Positions 27,035 to 35,563 are shown, counted from the first letter of the stretch. The stretch: DNA of 64,000 nt from Mycobacterium colombiense (GCF_001672755.1 NZ_LZKI01000076.1:1-64000); one strand, 5' to 3'. Notes: generated from the letters alone by a model not told the origin. Program-made: numbers and translations.

Positions 27035-27236
27035 GGCACTGCCCGCTGACAATAACCGAGAGGTCGCTCTGGTCGACCTGCTTGACCGCGTGCTCGCCGG
27101 CGGAGTGGTGATAGGTGGCGACATCACCTTGTCCATCGCAGACGTGGACTTGGTCGTCATCTCGCTGCGCGCTCTGGTCTCATCAATCGGTTCGCTGCTG
27201 CCCACGGACGAATTGGTTGACGGTGGTGCCGGATGA
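27027..27236 (+). CDS. gvpS: small GvpA-family protein (GvpS/GvpM type)
   Basis: A 69-residue GvpA-like protein: VALVDLLDRVLAGGVVIGGD then ITLSIADVDLVVISLRALVS, with almost no tail. The ATG at 27027 overlaps the previous stop by 8 bases; an ATG at 27015 is an alternative. Position between gvpL and gvpK matches the gene called gvpS in Streptomyces. It is probably a minor vesicle or nucleation component. The core is more degenerate than in the other two paralogues. Confidence 0.8.
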   Translation: MPEALPADNNREVALVDLLDRVLAGGVVIGGDITLSIADVDLVVISLRALVSSIGSLLPTDELVDGGAG

Positions 27237-27556
27237 ACGAACCGAAGTACCCCGCGCGGCGCACGGACGTCGACGCAACGCGCCAGCGCATAAACTCCGA
27301 TCCTGAATCGGTGGAACGCGGTTTGGTAAGCCTGGTGCTCACCCTCGTGGAGTTGCTTCGTCAGCTCATGGAACGTCAGGCCATTCGGCGGGTTGACCGC
27401 GGCGGCTTGACGGACGAGCAGATCGAGCGCATCGGGACGACATTGATGTTGCTGGAAGAGAAGATGACCGAGTTACGCGAACATTTCGGTCTCGCACCGG
27501 AGGACCTCAACATCGACCTTGGTCCACTCGGCCCCCTGCTTCCCAGAAACAACTGA
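27233..27556 (+). CDS. gvpK: gas vesicle protein GvpK
   Basis: A 107-residue GvpK. The conserved helical domain is RINSDPESVERGLVSLVLTL, VELLRQLMERQAIRRVD, GGLTDEQIERIGTTLMLLEE and MTELREHFGLAPEDLNIDLG. GvpK is required for vesicle formation. The start overlaps gvpS by 4 bases (ATGA) and it ends the operon; a strong hairpin follows 4 bases later. No gvpN (AAA ATPase) or gvpC gene is present in this cluster. Confidence 0.9.
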   Translation: MNEPKYPARRTDVDATRQRINSDPESVERGLVSLVLTLVELLRQLMERQAIRRVDRGGLTDEQIERIGTTLMLLEEKMTELREHFGLAPEDLNIDLGPLGPLLPRNN

Positions 27557-27560
27557 AAGG

Positions 27561-27590
27561 CGAGCCCGGCTGACACGTCAGCCGGGCTCG
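27561..27590. terminator. strong hairpin between gvpK and the GlsB-type gene
   Basis: A perfect stem of about 13-14 base pairs (left arm begins CGAGCCCGGCTGA, right arm ends TCAGCCGGGCTCG) with a 2-4 base loop. It sits between two convergent genes (ends at 27556 and 27604), so it can terminate both. No T-run, as usual for mycobacteria. Confidence 0.8.
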
Positions 27591-27603
27591 TGAAGGGCGA
27601 CCG

Positions 27604-27891
27604 TCAACGTCTCAGGATGCCGGACCGCCTTCGTCCGAACTTGGCGGCGACGATGCCGACACCGACCGCCGCAACGATGACCTGAACCAGCAGCTCCAGC
27701 CAGTCAATTCCATTGGTGCCCGTCGGAATACCCATCGCGCGAGCCAGCGCCGTGCCGACGAACGCGGCACCAATGCCGACGAGAATCGTCAGCCAAATGG
27801 GGATGTGTTGCTTGCCTGGAACGACGAGCCGTCCGGGTGCGCCGATCACCAGTCCGATGAGTATCGCGCTGATGACACCGTGGATTGCCAT
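27604..27891 (-). CDS. GlsB/YeaQ/YmgE family (transglycosylase-associated) membrane protein
   Basis: A 95-residue protein with three hydrophobic helices: HGVISAILIGLVIGAPGRLV, IPIWLTILVGIGAAFVGTAL and WLELLVQVIVAAVGVGIVAA, the standard layout of the transglycosylase-associated/GlsB family, stress-induced in other bacteria. It ends with a basic tail. An exact SigF promoter match lies upstream (27928-27952) and a ribosome site (GGGAGGA) precedes the start. It is the last gene of the accessory island. Confidence 0.88.
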   Translation of the reverse strand: MAIHGVISAILIGLVIGAPGRLVVPGKQHIPIWLTILVGIGAAFVGTALARAMGIPTGTNGIDWLELLVQVIVAAVGVGIVAAKFGRRRSGILRR

Positions 27892-27927
27892 GCCGTCCTC
27901 CCACCAGTGATATGAGATGTGCCTCAG

Positions 27928-27952
27928 ATACCCGCGTGTGCGGCAACTAAAC
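27928..27952 (-). promoter_or_regulatory. SigF promoter (exact consensus match) of the GlsB-type gene
   Basis: On the minus strand: GTTT (27952-27949), a 15-base spacer, and GGGTAT (27933-27928). Both boxes match the published mycobacterial SigF consensus without mismatch. It ends 36 bases upstream of the start codon, a normal distance. SigF governs stationary-phase and envelope-stress genes in mycobacteria. Confidence 0.75.
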
Positions 27953-27996
27953 TCATGTCTAGTAGTCCCGCCGGCCCGGTGGGCGCGGCGGCCTGA

Positions 27997-29253
27997 CTAC
28001 GAGGCCGATGGCGCGGTTCCCAACGCGGCAGCTACCTGGCCGGCGCGCTCGCGGGCGGCCGCCACCTCCGGCGCGGTCGCCAAAGCCCGGTAGCCCCGCC
28101 CGAGCACCCGCAGGTCACTTTCGGGGATGCTCAGAGCGCCGGTCAGCGCGGCGGGGTCATGCGAGTCGACGGGGTCGATGGCGCGGGCGGCGGCAGGCGA
28201 CACCATCATGGTGTCCACCGGCAGGCCGAGGATGGTGCGGGCCTGCAATTCGAACGCCGAGAGCCGCTGACTGCGCAGCGTCACCCAGGCGCTGTCGGTC
28301 GGGCGTGACGTCACGTCGGCGAAATACACTTCGTCGCCGTTGACCATCAATTCGACCGCGAAGACGCCGCGCCCGCCCAGCGCCTTGACGATCCGCGCGG
28401 CGATCGACTTCGCGGCGTCCGTGGCCGCCGCGCTCATCTTCTGGGGTTGCCAGGATTCCAGCACCTGTCCCGCGGAGCCGCGATGACCGATGGGCGAACA
28501 GAATTCGATCGCCGGACCGGCCGGGCCTTCGCTGCGTACCGCCAGCAGCGTCACGTGGAACTCGACCTCGACCACGGTTTCGGCCAGCACCCGCGGCTGC
28601 CCGGGGCCCGCGTGGGCGCCGATCGCGCGTTGCCACGCCGGCCCGAGGTCTTCGCGCCGCGCGGCCACCGACTGCCCCGGCCCGAGCGGCCCGGCCACCG
28701 GCTTGACCAACAACGGATATCCGGCGTGCGCGCCCACCGCCTCGAGTTCGCCCAGCGACCCGGCGAACCAGAACGGCGCGGTGGGCAGACCCAACTCGTC
28801 GGCGGCGAGCCGGCGCAGGCCCTCGCGGTCCGCTGTGAGTCGCACGGCGCGGGCGCTGGGCACCAGCTCGGTGTGGTTGGCGCCGGATCCGCTGGCCAGG
28901 GCGTCGAGGGCCCCGGCGGCGACGCTGTCGGCCGCGGTCACCACGAAGTCGGGTTGCAGCCGCTGCAGCGCTGCGGACAGCTGCGCGGCGTCGGTCAGCG
29001 GGAGCACCAGGGCCTGATCGGCCACACCGTGCGCGGGTGCGTGCGGGTGCGCGTCGACGGCGATCACCCGGGCCCCGAGGCGCCCCAGGTCGATCGCCAG
29101 CTCCCGGCTGATCTCGCCGGCACCCAGCAGCACCACCGTCGGCCTGCCGTCGGCGGAGGTGTCCGGCTGGGTTTCGGCGCGCGCGGCGGGTTGCTGGGGT
29201 ACCACGAGTGCCGTGGTTTCGTCGTCTCGTCCGTCCGTCACGCCGTCAGTCAC
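27997..29253 (-). CDS. purT: formate-dependent phosphoribosylglycinamide formyltransferase
   Basis: A 418-residue ATP-grasp enzyme that formylates glycinamide ribonucleotide using formate and ATP (purine synthesis, step 3, folate-independent route). It starts with a polar ~35-residue leader, then TVVLLGAGEISRELAIDLGR; ATP-grasp elements are PLLVKPVAGPLGPGQSV, GRGVFAVELMVNGDEVYFAD and VTSRPTDSAWVTL. Length equals Rv0389, which lies next to the rhodanese gene in M. tuberculosis; here the accessory island separates them. Confidence 0.95.
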   Translation of the reverse strand: MTDGVTDGRDDETTALVVPQQPAARAETQPDTSADGRPTVVLLGAGEISRELAIDLGRLGARVIAVDAHPHAPAHGVADQALVLPLTDAAQLSAALQRLQPDFVVTAADSVAAGALDALASGSGANHTELVPSARAVRLTADREGLRRLAADELGLPTAPFWFAGSLGELEAVGAHAGYPLLVKPVAGPLGPGQSVAARREDLGPAWQRAIGAHAGPGQPRVLAETVVEVEFHVTLLAVRSEGPAGPAIEFCSPIGHRGSAGQVLESWQPQKMSAAATDAAKSIAARIVKALGGRGVFAVELMVNGDEVYFADVTSRPTDSAWVTLRSQRLSAFELQARTILGLPVDTMMVSPAAARAIDPVDSHDPAALTGALSIPESDLRVLGRGYRALATAPEVAAARERAGQVAAALGTAPSAS

Positions 29254-29292
29254 GGCTCAAGGATAGGTCGGTTCCCGCGGTGCGCCGTCGCG

Positions 29293-29940
29293 CTAGGGCT
29301 GGCCTGGGAGTAACTGCACCATCAGGCCGTTGGCCTCCGCCAGCAGCGCGCCGTCGGCGTCGACCAGTTCCGCGGACACGAACGCTTTGCGCCCCTCGGT
29401 GCTGGTGACCCTTCCGCGCACCACCAACGGCGCGTCGATCGGGGTGATCTTGCGGTAGTCGACGTGCAGGAACGCCGTGCGGCTGATCGGCCGGTTCGAG
29501 GCGTGCGACACCATCCCGAACATGTGGTCGAACAGCAGCGGCAGCACGCCGCCGTGCACCGCGTAGTTGCCGCCGACGTGAAACCGGGTGAAATGGCCCT
29601 GCATTTCGCAGCCGTCGGGCTCATAGCGCGTCAACGTCCACGGCGGCAGCAGCAGACTGCCCATGCCGGGCAGGTCCGGCGTCCGCCCGGCCGGGGCCCG
29701 GCCCTCCACGGCGGCCTGAAACGGGCCGAGCAGCTCCGTCAGCGCCGCGACGCGGTCGGCCGCGTCGTCCCACATGGCGTCGTCGGGGTCGGCCGACACG
29801 GCGAGATCCTGCAGCCGGCGCATGGCCGCCACGAACCGCCCGAAGCCGGGCCCGGGGTTGGCCACCCCGTATTCGGGAAAGCCGCCGTGGTGTTCGTATT
29901 CGGGGTCGAGGTCTTTGGGATCCTGGGCGGCATCCGTCAC
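29293..29940 (-). CDS. hotdog-fold thioesterase family protein (Rv0356c-like)
   Basis: A 215-residue protein with a C-terminal thioesterase (4HBT-type) hotdog domain: [20 protein letters not shown] near residue 125, then [20 protein letters not shown] and [15 protein letters not shown]. The N-terminal ~90 residues are an extra region beginning [20 protein letters not shown]. The GTG at 29940 overlaps the purA stop by 4 bases, so it is translationally coupled to purA; the longer open frame runs over purA. The acyl-CoA substrate is unknown. Confidence 0.85.
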   Translation of the reverse strand: MTDAAQDPKDLDPEYEHHGGFPEYGVANPGPGFGRFVAAMRRLQDLAVSADPDDAMWDDAADRVAALTELLGPFQAAVEGRAPAGRTPDLPGMGSLLLPPWTLTRYEPDGCEMQGHFTRFHVGGNYAVHGGVLPLLFDHMFGMVSHASNRPISRTAFLHVDYRKITPIDAPLVVRGRVTSTEGRKAFVSAELVDADGALLAEANGLMVQLLPGQP

Positions 29941-31235
29941 GGACGGGCCGCCAGGACGTCGCGGCGCACGATGGTCTGTTCGCGCCCGGGCCCCACGCCG
30001 ATGCACGAAATATGTGCTCCGGCAAGCTCTTCCAGCCGCAACACGTAGTCGCGCGCCTTGGCGGGCAGGTCGTCGAACTCCCGGGCGTGCGAGATGTCCT
30101 CCCACCAGCCGGGCAGTTCCTCATAAATCGGTTCGGCGCGCCCCAGATCGCTTTGCGTCATCGGCATCTCGTGGATGCGGGCCCCGTCGATCCGGTAGCC
30201 CACGCATACCGGAACCGTCTCCAGGCTGGACAGCACGTCGAGCTTGGTCAGGAAGAAATCGGTGATGCCGTTGACCCGGGTGGCGTAGCGGGCGATGACG
30301 GCGTCGAACCAGCCGCAGCGGCGGCGCCGGCCGGTGGTGACGCCGAATTCGCCGCCCGTCTTGGACAGGTATTCGCCGCTCTCGTCGAACAGCTCGGTGG
30401 GGAACGGGCCCGAGCCGACGCGGGTGGTGTAGGCCTTGAGGATTCCCAGCACCGCGGTGATCCGGGTGGGGCCGATGCCCGAACCCACGGCCGCGCCGCC
30501 CGCCGTCGGATTCGACGACGTCACATAGGGATACGTGCCGTGGTCGACGTCGAGCAGGGTGCCCTGCGAGCCTTCCAGCAGCACGGTCTCGCCGGCCTCG
30601 AGCGCTTGGTTGAGCAGCAGCCGGGTGTCGGCGATGCGGTGCCTGAAGCCCTCGGCCTCCTCCAGCAAAGCCTCGACCACCTGGTGGGGATCCAGCGCCT
30701 TGCGGTTGTAGATCTTGACCAGGATCTGGTTCTTCAGCTCCAGCGCGGCTTCGACCTTGTGCGTCAACACTTCCCGATCCAGCACGTCGGCGACCCGGAT
30801 GCCGATGCGCGCGATCTTGTCCTGGTAGCACGGGCCGATGCCGCGGCCGGTGGTGCCGATCTTCTTGTTCCCCATGTAGCGCTCGGTGACCTTGTCGATG
30901 GCCACGTGATAGGGCAACAGCAGGTGCGCGTCGGCGGAGATGAGCAGCTTGGAGGTGTCGACGCCGCGGTCTTCGAGTCCCTTGAGCTCGTCCAGCAGTA
31001 CGCCGGGGTCCACCACCACACCGTTGCCGATGACGTTGGTGACACCGGGCGTGAGCACCCCCGACGGGATCAGGTGCAGCGCGAAGTTCTCCCCGGTGGG
31101 CAAGACGACGGTGTGCCCCGCGTTGTTGCCGCCCTGGTATCGCACCACCCACTGAACGCGCCCACCGAGCAAATCGGTGGCCTTACCTTTGCCCTCGTCG
31201 CCCCATTGGGCGCCGATGAGGACGATTGCCGGCAT
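29937..31235 (-). CDS. purA: adenylosuccinate synthetase
   Basis: A 432-residue PurA converting IMP and aspartate to adenylosuccinate with GTP. It starts [20 protein letters not shown], the family P-loop; [34 protein letters not shown] and the GTP-binding [14 protein letters not shown] follow in order. The ATG at 31235 gives the length of Rv0357c; an earlier in-frame start at 31247 would add four residues. Followed by the coupled thioesterase gene. Confidence 0.97.
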   Translation of the reverse strand: MPAIVLIGAQWGDEGKGKATDLLGGRVQWVVRYQGGNNAGHTVVLPTGENFALHLIPSGVLTPGVTNVIGNGVVVDPGVLLDELKGLEDRGVDTSKLLISADAHLLLPYHVAIDKVTERYMGNKKIGTTGRGIGPCYQDKIARIGIRVADVLDREVLTHKVEAALELKNQILVKIYNRKALDPHQVVEALLEEAEGFRHRIADTRLLLNQALEAGETVLLEGSQGTLLDVDHGTYPYVTSSNPTAGGAAVGSGIGPTRITAVLGILKAYTTRVGSGPFPTELFDESGEYLSKTGGEFGVTTGRRRRCGWFDAVIARYATRVNGITDFFLTKLDVLSSLETVPVCVGYRIDGARIHEMPMTQSDLGRAEPIYEELPGWWEDISHAREFDDLPAKARDYVLRLEELAGAHISCIGVGPGREQTIVRRDVLAARP

Positions 31236-31412
31236 GACACGCTCCAAACTGATCTCGCCTGCGTATTGTGGTCCAGCCGGTGACCCACCCTAGCCTGGCG
31301 ACCGTGCGGGCCGCCGACGGCCAGCTGAGGAGCCGGGCAAATCAGCTTAAGCCAGGACGTGGCGAGACCGGGGTGACAGAGCCGGTAAAGGCGGCCATCG
31401 GGTGCGGCGAGC

Positions 31413-32348
31413 TCACCCGTACGGTGCCGCGACCGGAGCGCCGGCCGCCGCCGGCGGCTTGGCCGCGCATACGCCGGTCCGGGTGGACGCGTCCAACATG
31501 AGGCACAGGCCGTTGGCGCCACGACCGCTCTTCGGGCCCGACCAGCTTGGATGCACCGGCTTCCCGTTCCAGCTGATCAACGTCCAGCCATCGTGGGGGC
31601 TGCCCTGGATCACGACGATGCCCGTATTGGGCAGCGGGTCGAAGAGCAGGAGCAACGGATCGGGGTTCTTCACGCTCATCATCGTCCCGACGCCGATGGC
31701 GAATTCGCTGGAGAACGCCACCTCGGTGATCCTGCCGTTCGCGGCGCGGACCGGGTTGGCGAGGGCACTGGAATACATCGTCTGGAGCACGTCATTGAAC
31801 CGGCCGGCGTTGGTCGCGGCGTTGCCGTACACGGTTTGGAGCGCGCCGTCGAAACGCCTGCGGAACTCGAACCCGTTGGAATCGGTGGAGCCGGGAGCCA
31901 GCATCGGCACGATGCGTAGCCCGAGCATCCACGCGACCGGGGCCAGCAGGTACGCGAGCCCTCCGAGGCTGACCTGCGGCTGGCCGTTGAAAGCGCCGGC
32001 GTCGATCTCGTTGAGCCCCGGCAGTGCCTGCACGTTCATGCCCAACGCGGAGGCCAACGGCGCCGCGGTCTGCTGTGTCCTGATCAGCTGCGACGCGAAG
32101 ATCGCGGCGACGGGGCCCTTCGCCGCGAGAACGCCGGCGACGGTCTGCGCCTGTTGCTGACCGAGCGCGGTGAGCGAGGCGCCCGGCGGCGCCGTGTCGA
32201 TCAGGCTCGCCGCGTTGGCTGTCGACTGCCCGTGTCGCACCAGGTCGATCACGATCGATTCGTCCGCCGAGGCTGTCGCAGATGCACTGCACAGCAGGAC
32301 AATCGAAAGCAGCACGGCGCCAACGGGGCACAGCGGCTTCGTCAGCAA
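31413..32348 (-). CDS. exported histidine phosphatase (phosphoglycerate mutase family)
   Basis: An exported histidine-phosphatase-superfamily protein. The catalytic IDLVRHGQSTANA motif (RHG) follows a signal peptide (hydrophobic core VGAVLLSIVLLC, cleavage after ASA before DES). Other elements are TALGQQQAQTVAGVL, FASQLIRTQQTAAPLA and a late VIQGSPHDGW holding the second histidine. The start is uncertain: a TTG at 32348 (311 residues) gives a neat signal peptide, whereas a GTG at 32450 gives 345 residues; no ATG is available. It is divergent from the Rv0358-like gene. The substrate is unknown. Confidence 0.82.
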   Translation of the reverse strand: MLTKPLCPVGAVLLSIVLLCSASATASADESIVIDLVRHGQSTANAASLIDTAPPGASLTALGQQQAQTVAGVLAAKGPVAAIFASQLIRTQQTAAPLASALGMNVQALPGLNEIDAGAFNGQPQVSLGGLAYLLAPVAWMLGLRIVPMLAPGSTDSNGFEFRRRFDGALQTVYGNAATNAGRFNDVLQTMYSSALANPVRAANGRITEVAFSSEFAIGVGTMMSVKNPDPLLLLFDPLPNTGIVVIQGSPHDGWTLISWNGKPVHPSWSGPKSGRGANGLCLMLDASTRTGVCAAKPPAAAGAPVAAPYG

Positions 32349-32653
32349 CGGACGCGCGCGGGGCCGGCACCCGACACGAGCAATGCGGTTCGCGCGGTTG
32401 ACAAGATGGCGGTAAGTCGGCGAATGGTAATTCTCCGTTCCCTCAACCACTCGTGGCGGGATTCCGCGCAACGTCAGCCCTGTGGCAGGAGTAAAGTATC
32501 CGCTTGTTTCCCGGCGGCGTTGCAACAACTTTCGCAGTCCGACACCATGTTGTGACTGTGTCGTTATGGCGAGTGCCCTTCGACATCGAGGGTCATGTCT
32601 CGCCAGAGATGTTGGACGACAACGGCATTGGCCGCTTCTTGATTGGATGGACT

Positions 32654-33304
32654 GTGACGCAAGGAGATCGAGGCGCCGCGATCCTGCTGTTCGGCCAACG
32701 GCGCACCTACCGACCGTTGCGGGGCATCCAAACCCACCGCGTCGCCGGTGAAACCGACATCGATGCCGCGATCGGTCCATACCAGCGGCTGATAGTGCTG
32801 GGCGGCGACCCCGACCTGGCCGCGGTGCTCACCCGGCTGCTGCGCGCCGAGCGGCTCGACGTCGAGGTGGCCTACGTGCCGCGCCGCCGCACCAGGGCCA
32901 CCCGGATCTACCGCCTGCCGGCCGGGTACCGGGCGGCGCGGCGGGCCCGGCGCGGTGCGGCGCGCCGGGTGACCCTGATCCGCGACGAGACCGGGTCGGT
33001 GGTCGTGGGGCGGGCCGGCTGGGTGCCCGCGGATGACGCGCGGTCGATCCACGGCGAGGCGGTGGTCGACGACACGACGTTGTTCGACGGCGACGTCGAA
33101 CGCGTGTGGATCGAGCCGCTGCCCGCCGCGCCGGGCCTGCGGGCCGCGGTCGCGGGCCGCCCGTTGCCCCGCTGGGTCACCGGGCGCGCCGCCCAACTGG
33201 GCAGCACGGGCGTCGCCGTGGTGCGTGACGGCGTCGCCGCGCCGCGCGCCGCGCGCCGCTCGGCGTTCTACCGCAACATCGAGGGCTGGCTGCTGGTCGG
33301 CTAG
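32654..33304 (+). CDS. conserved mycobacterial hypothetical protein (Rv0358-like)
   Basis: A 216-residue protein starting at the GTG of VTQGDRGAAILLFGQRRTYR. The length and start match my memory of Rv0358; the frame stays open to 32504 but without a convincing earlier start. Visible features are YQRLIVLGGDPDLAAVLTRL near residue 45, an Arg-rich stretch (RAARRARRGAARRV) near 100, and a C-terminal ASR-poor region ending SAFYRNIEGWLLVG. The GGDPDLAAV segment resembles the nucleotide loop of diacylglycerol/NAD-kinase-like folds, but I would not assign a function. The peptidase gene follows 9 bases downstream. Confidence 0.8.
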   Translation: MTQGDRGAAILLFGQRRTYRPLRGIQTHRVAGETDIDAAIGPYQRLIVLGGDPDLAAVLTRLLRAERLDVEVAYVPRRRTRATRIYRLPAGYRAARRARRGAARRVTLIRDETGSVVVGRAGWVPADDARSIHGEAVVDDTTLFDGDVERVWIEPLPAAPGLRAAVAGRPLPRWVTGRAAQLGSTGVAVVRDGVAAPRAARRSAFYRNIEGWLLVG

Positions 33305-33313
33305 TTTCGATCG

Positions 33314-34096
33314 GTGAGCTTCCCCTCCTCCCAGCACGAGTCGGTACGGCCCAGCCCGATCTTCCTGGGCCTGATCGCGCTCACGGGTGTCGGCGCCGCG
33401 CTGGCCTGGTCGGCCGGGATCAGCACGCGGCCACTGGCCTATGCCGGGGTGTTCGTCTTCGTGATCGCCGGCTGGCTGGTGTCGCTGTGCCTGCACGAAT
33501 TCGGGCATGCGTTGACCGCCTGGCGGTTCGGCGATCACGACGACGCCGTGCGCGGGTATCTGACGCTGGACCCACGCCGCTACGCCCATCCGGCGCTCTC
33601 GCTGGTGCTGCCGATGGTGATCATCCTGCTGGGCGGAATCGGCCTGCCTGGCGCGGCGGTCTACGTGCGCACCTGGTTCATGACGCCCGCCCGGCGCACC
33701 ATGGTCAGCCTGGCGGGCCCGGCGGCCAATCTGGTGCTGGCGGCGCTGCTGCTGGCCGTGACGCGGTTGTTCTTCGACCCGGCGCACGTGGTGCTGTGGT
33801 CTGGGGTGGCGTTCCTCGCGTTCCTTCAGCTCACCGCGGTGTTGCTGAATCTGCTGCCCATCCCGGGCCTGGACGGATACGACGCCCTGGAACCGCATCT
33901 GAGTCCCGAGACCCAGCGCGCGCTGGCTCCGGCCAAGCAGTGGGGCTTCGTGATCCTGCTGTTCTTGCTCCTGGCACCCGTGCTCAATCAATGGTTCTTC
34001 GGGGTCGTGCTGTCGTTGTTCGACGTGTCCGGCGTGCCCGACGTCCTGGTGGGTTGGGGCAACGCGCTGACCCGCTTCTGGAGCCGCTGGTTCTGA
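33314..34096 (+). CDS. M50 family (site-2 type) membrane metalloprotease
   Basis: A 260-residue membrane protein with about six helices. The zinc motif CLHEFGHALTAW (HExxH) is near residue 60; the second metal region is LNLLPIPGLDGYDALEP (LxxxPxxxLDG type) near residue 180, typical of peptidase M50. It starts with GTG, 9 bases after the Rv0358-like gene, matching the Rv0358-Rv0359 pair. Members cleave membrane-spanning substrates such as anti-sigma factors, but no such partner is visible here. Confidence 0.9.
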   Translation: MSFPSSQHESVRPSPIFLGLIALTGVGAALAWSAGISTRPLAYAGVFVFVIAGWLVSLCLHEFGHALTAWRFGDHDDAVRGYLTLDPRRYAHPALSLVLPMVIILLGGIGLPGAAVYVRTWFMTPARRTMVSLAGPAANLVLAALLLAVTRLFFDPAHVVLWSGVAFLAFLQLTAVLLNLLPIPGLDGYDALEPHLSPETQRALAPAKQWGFVILLFLLLAPVLNQWFFGVVLSLFDVSGVPDVLVGWGNALTRFWSRWF

Positions 34097-34104
34097 CCCT
34101 TGCC

Positions 34105-34128
34105 ATATATGCGCTATTGCGCATATAT
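34105..34128. promoter_or_regulatory. perfect palindrome upstream of the metal exporter: candidate metal-sensor operator
   Basis: Arms ATATATGCGC and GCGCATATAT (10 bases each, perfect) around a TATT centre, ending 8 bases before the exporter ATG. This is the form of an ArsR/SmtB-type operator, and its TATATT half can serve as a -10 element, so a bound repressor would block transcription. No regulator gene is adjacent. Confidence 0.65.
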
Positions 34129-34136
34129 TTCGCGCC

Positions 34137-35033
34137 ATGGGCGCAGGCCACAACCACACCCCCGCCGTGACTGACGACGCTCGGCTGATCCCGCGCATGA
34201 TCATGGCCGCGGCGATTCTGGCGGCGTTCTTCGTGGTGGAGCTGGTCACCTCGTTGCTGATCAACTCGATCGCCCTGCTGGCCGACGCCGGCCACATGCT
34301 GACGGACGTGGTCGCGGTCTTCATGGGGCTGGCCGCCGTCACGCTGGCCCGCCGCGGCAGCGCGTCGCCCGCCCGCACCTACGGCTGGCATCGCGCCGAG
34401 GTGTTCACCGCCGTCGCCAACGCCGGGCTGCTGATCGGCGTGGCGGCGTTCATCCTCTACGAGGCCGTCCAGCGCCTCAGCGAGGCTCCCGCCGTCCCCG
34501 GCGTGCCGATGATCGTGGTCGCGCTGGCCGGGCTGGCCGCCAACTTCGTCGTCGCGCTGCTATTGCGTTCCCACTCGTCGGGCAGCCTGGCGGTCAAGGG
34601 CGCCTACATGGAGGTCGTCGCCGACACCGTGGGCAGCCTGGGCGTACTGATCGCCGGTGTGGTCACCGTGACCACGCACTGGCCCTACGCCGACGTGGTG
34701 GTGGCCGTGCTGGTCGCGCTCTGGGTGTTGCCGCGGGCCGTCGCACTCGCCCGCGACGCGCTGCGGATCCTGTCCGAATCGTCGCCGACCCACATCGACG
34801 TCGAGGAACTGCGCACCGCGCTCGGCGCCGTCGACGGGGTCATCGACGTGCACGACCTGCACGTGTGGACGCTCTCCCCCGGCAAGGACATGTGCACCGC
34901 GCACCTGATCAGCGCCGGCGACTCCGCGCGGGTGCTGCACGACGCGCGCGCGGTGTTATCGACGCGCGGGCTGGAGCACGCCACCGTTCAGATCGACTGC
35001 CCCGATGACACCGACTGCTCAGACAGCTTTTAA
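34137..35033 (+). CDS. cation diffusion facilitator (ZitB/CzcD-like metal exporter)
   Basis: A 298-residue CDF transporter with six helices and a cytosolic C-terminal domain (ELRTALGAVDGVIDVHDLHV, then HATVQIDC). The helix II metal site is ADAGHMLTDV (HxxxD). The helix V site is MEVVADTVGS, ExxxD instead of the HxxxD of zinc-specific ZitB proteins, so selectivity may differ. A His-containing N-terminus (GAGHNH) may bind metal. A zinc exporter named ZitA is known from M. smegmatis and this gene could be its orthologue, unverified. The palindrome just upstream suggests metal-responsive control. Its stop overlaps the convergent DUF3151 stop (TTAA). Confidence 0.88.
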   Translation: MGAGHNHTPAVTDDARLIPRMIMAAAILAAFFVVELVTSLLINSIALLADAGHMLTDVVAVFMGLAAVTLARRGSASPARTYGWHRAEVFTAVANAGLLIGVAAFILYEAVQRLSEAPAVPGVPMIVVALAGLAANFVVALLLRSHSSGSLAVKGAYMEVVADTVGSLGVLIAGVVTVTTHWPYADVVVAVLVALWVLPRAVALARDALRILSESSPTHIDVEELRTALGAVDGVIDVHDLHVWTLSPGKDMCTAHLISAGDSARVLHDARAVLSTRGLEHATVQIDCPDDTDCSDSF

Positions 35034-35443
35034 AGCCCTAGCGCCTTGCGCGCCTCGGGGTCGCAATCGTCGAGCAGGTCCAGGCAGCGCGAGTACTCGT
35101 CGGTTTCGCCGATCGTGTCGGCGGCGCGCGCCAGGGCCGCCACACACCGGAGGAAGCCGCGGTTGGGTTCGTGCGCATACGGCACCGGTCCGAAGCCCTT
35201 CCAACCGTTGCGGCGCAGCTGGTCCAGGCCGCGGTGATAGCCGGTGCGGGCGTAGGCGTAGGCGGTGATGGCCTGGTCGTCGGCCAGGGCCTGCTCAGCC
35301 AGCTCCGCCCAGGCCACGGACGCCGTCGGATGCGCGGCCGCGACGATGCCGGGCTGCTCACCGGCCAGCAGTTCCGCCTCGGCATCGGCATCTCCGGGCA
35401 GCAGGATCGGGTCGGGCCCGAGAAGATCTCCCATCGGCGTCAT
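35030..35443 (-). CDS. DUF3151 family protein (Rv0360c-like)
   Basis: A 137-residue protein beginning MTPMGDLLGPDPILLPGDAD, the DUF3151 signature, followed by a helical repeat-like region (AWAELAEQALADDQAITAYA and YARTGYHRGLDQLRRNGWKG). It looks like a small TPR-related helical protein; function is unknown. The ATG at 35443 has a GGAG just upstream. It converges on the exporter gene with a 4-base stop overlap. Confidence 0.87.
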   Translation of the reverse strand: MTPMGDLLGPDPILLPGDADAEAELLAGEQPGIVAAAHPTASVAWAELAEQALADDQAITAYAYARTGYHRGLDQLRRNGWKGFGPVPYAHEPNRGFLRCVAALARAADTIGETDEYSRCLDLLDDCDPEARKALGL

Positions 35444-35563
35444 GGCTCCATTCTGCAGCTCGCCCCTTTTGCCCGCGTGACGCACCTCGGCCATCGTCCC
35501 GTGCCGGGTACTCGGTCGCTAAGCTCTGCAACTACCCCACGAAGCGGGAGGACAGTAGTACTC

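Noticed and set aside
17842..27960. Prophage or integrative element for the accessory island
   Set aside because: No integrase, transposase, tRNA target or flanking repeats could be found by eye.
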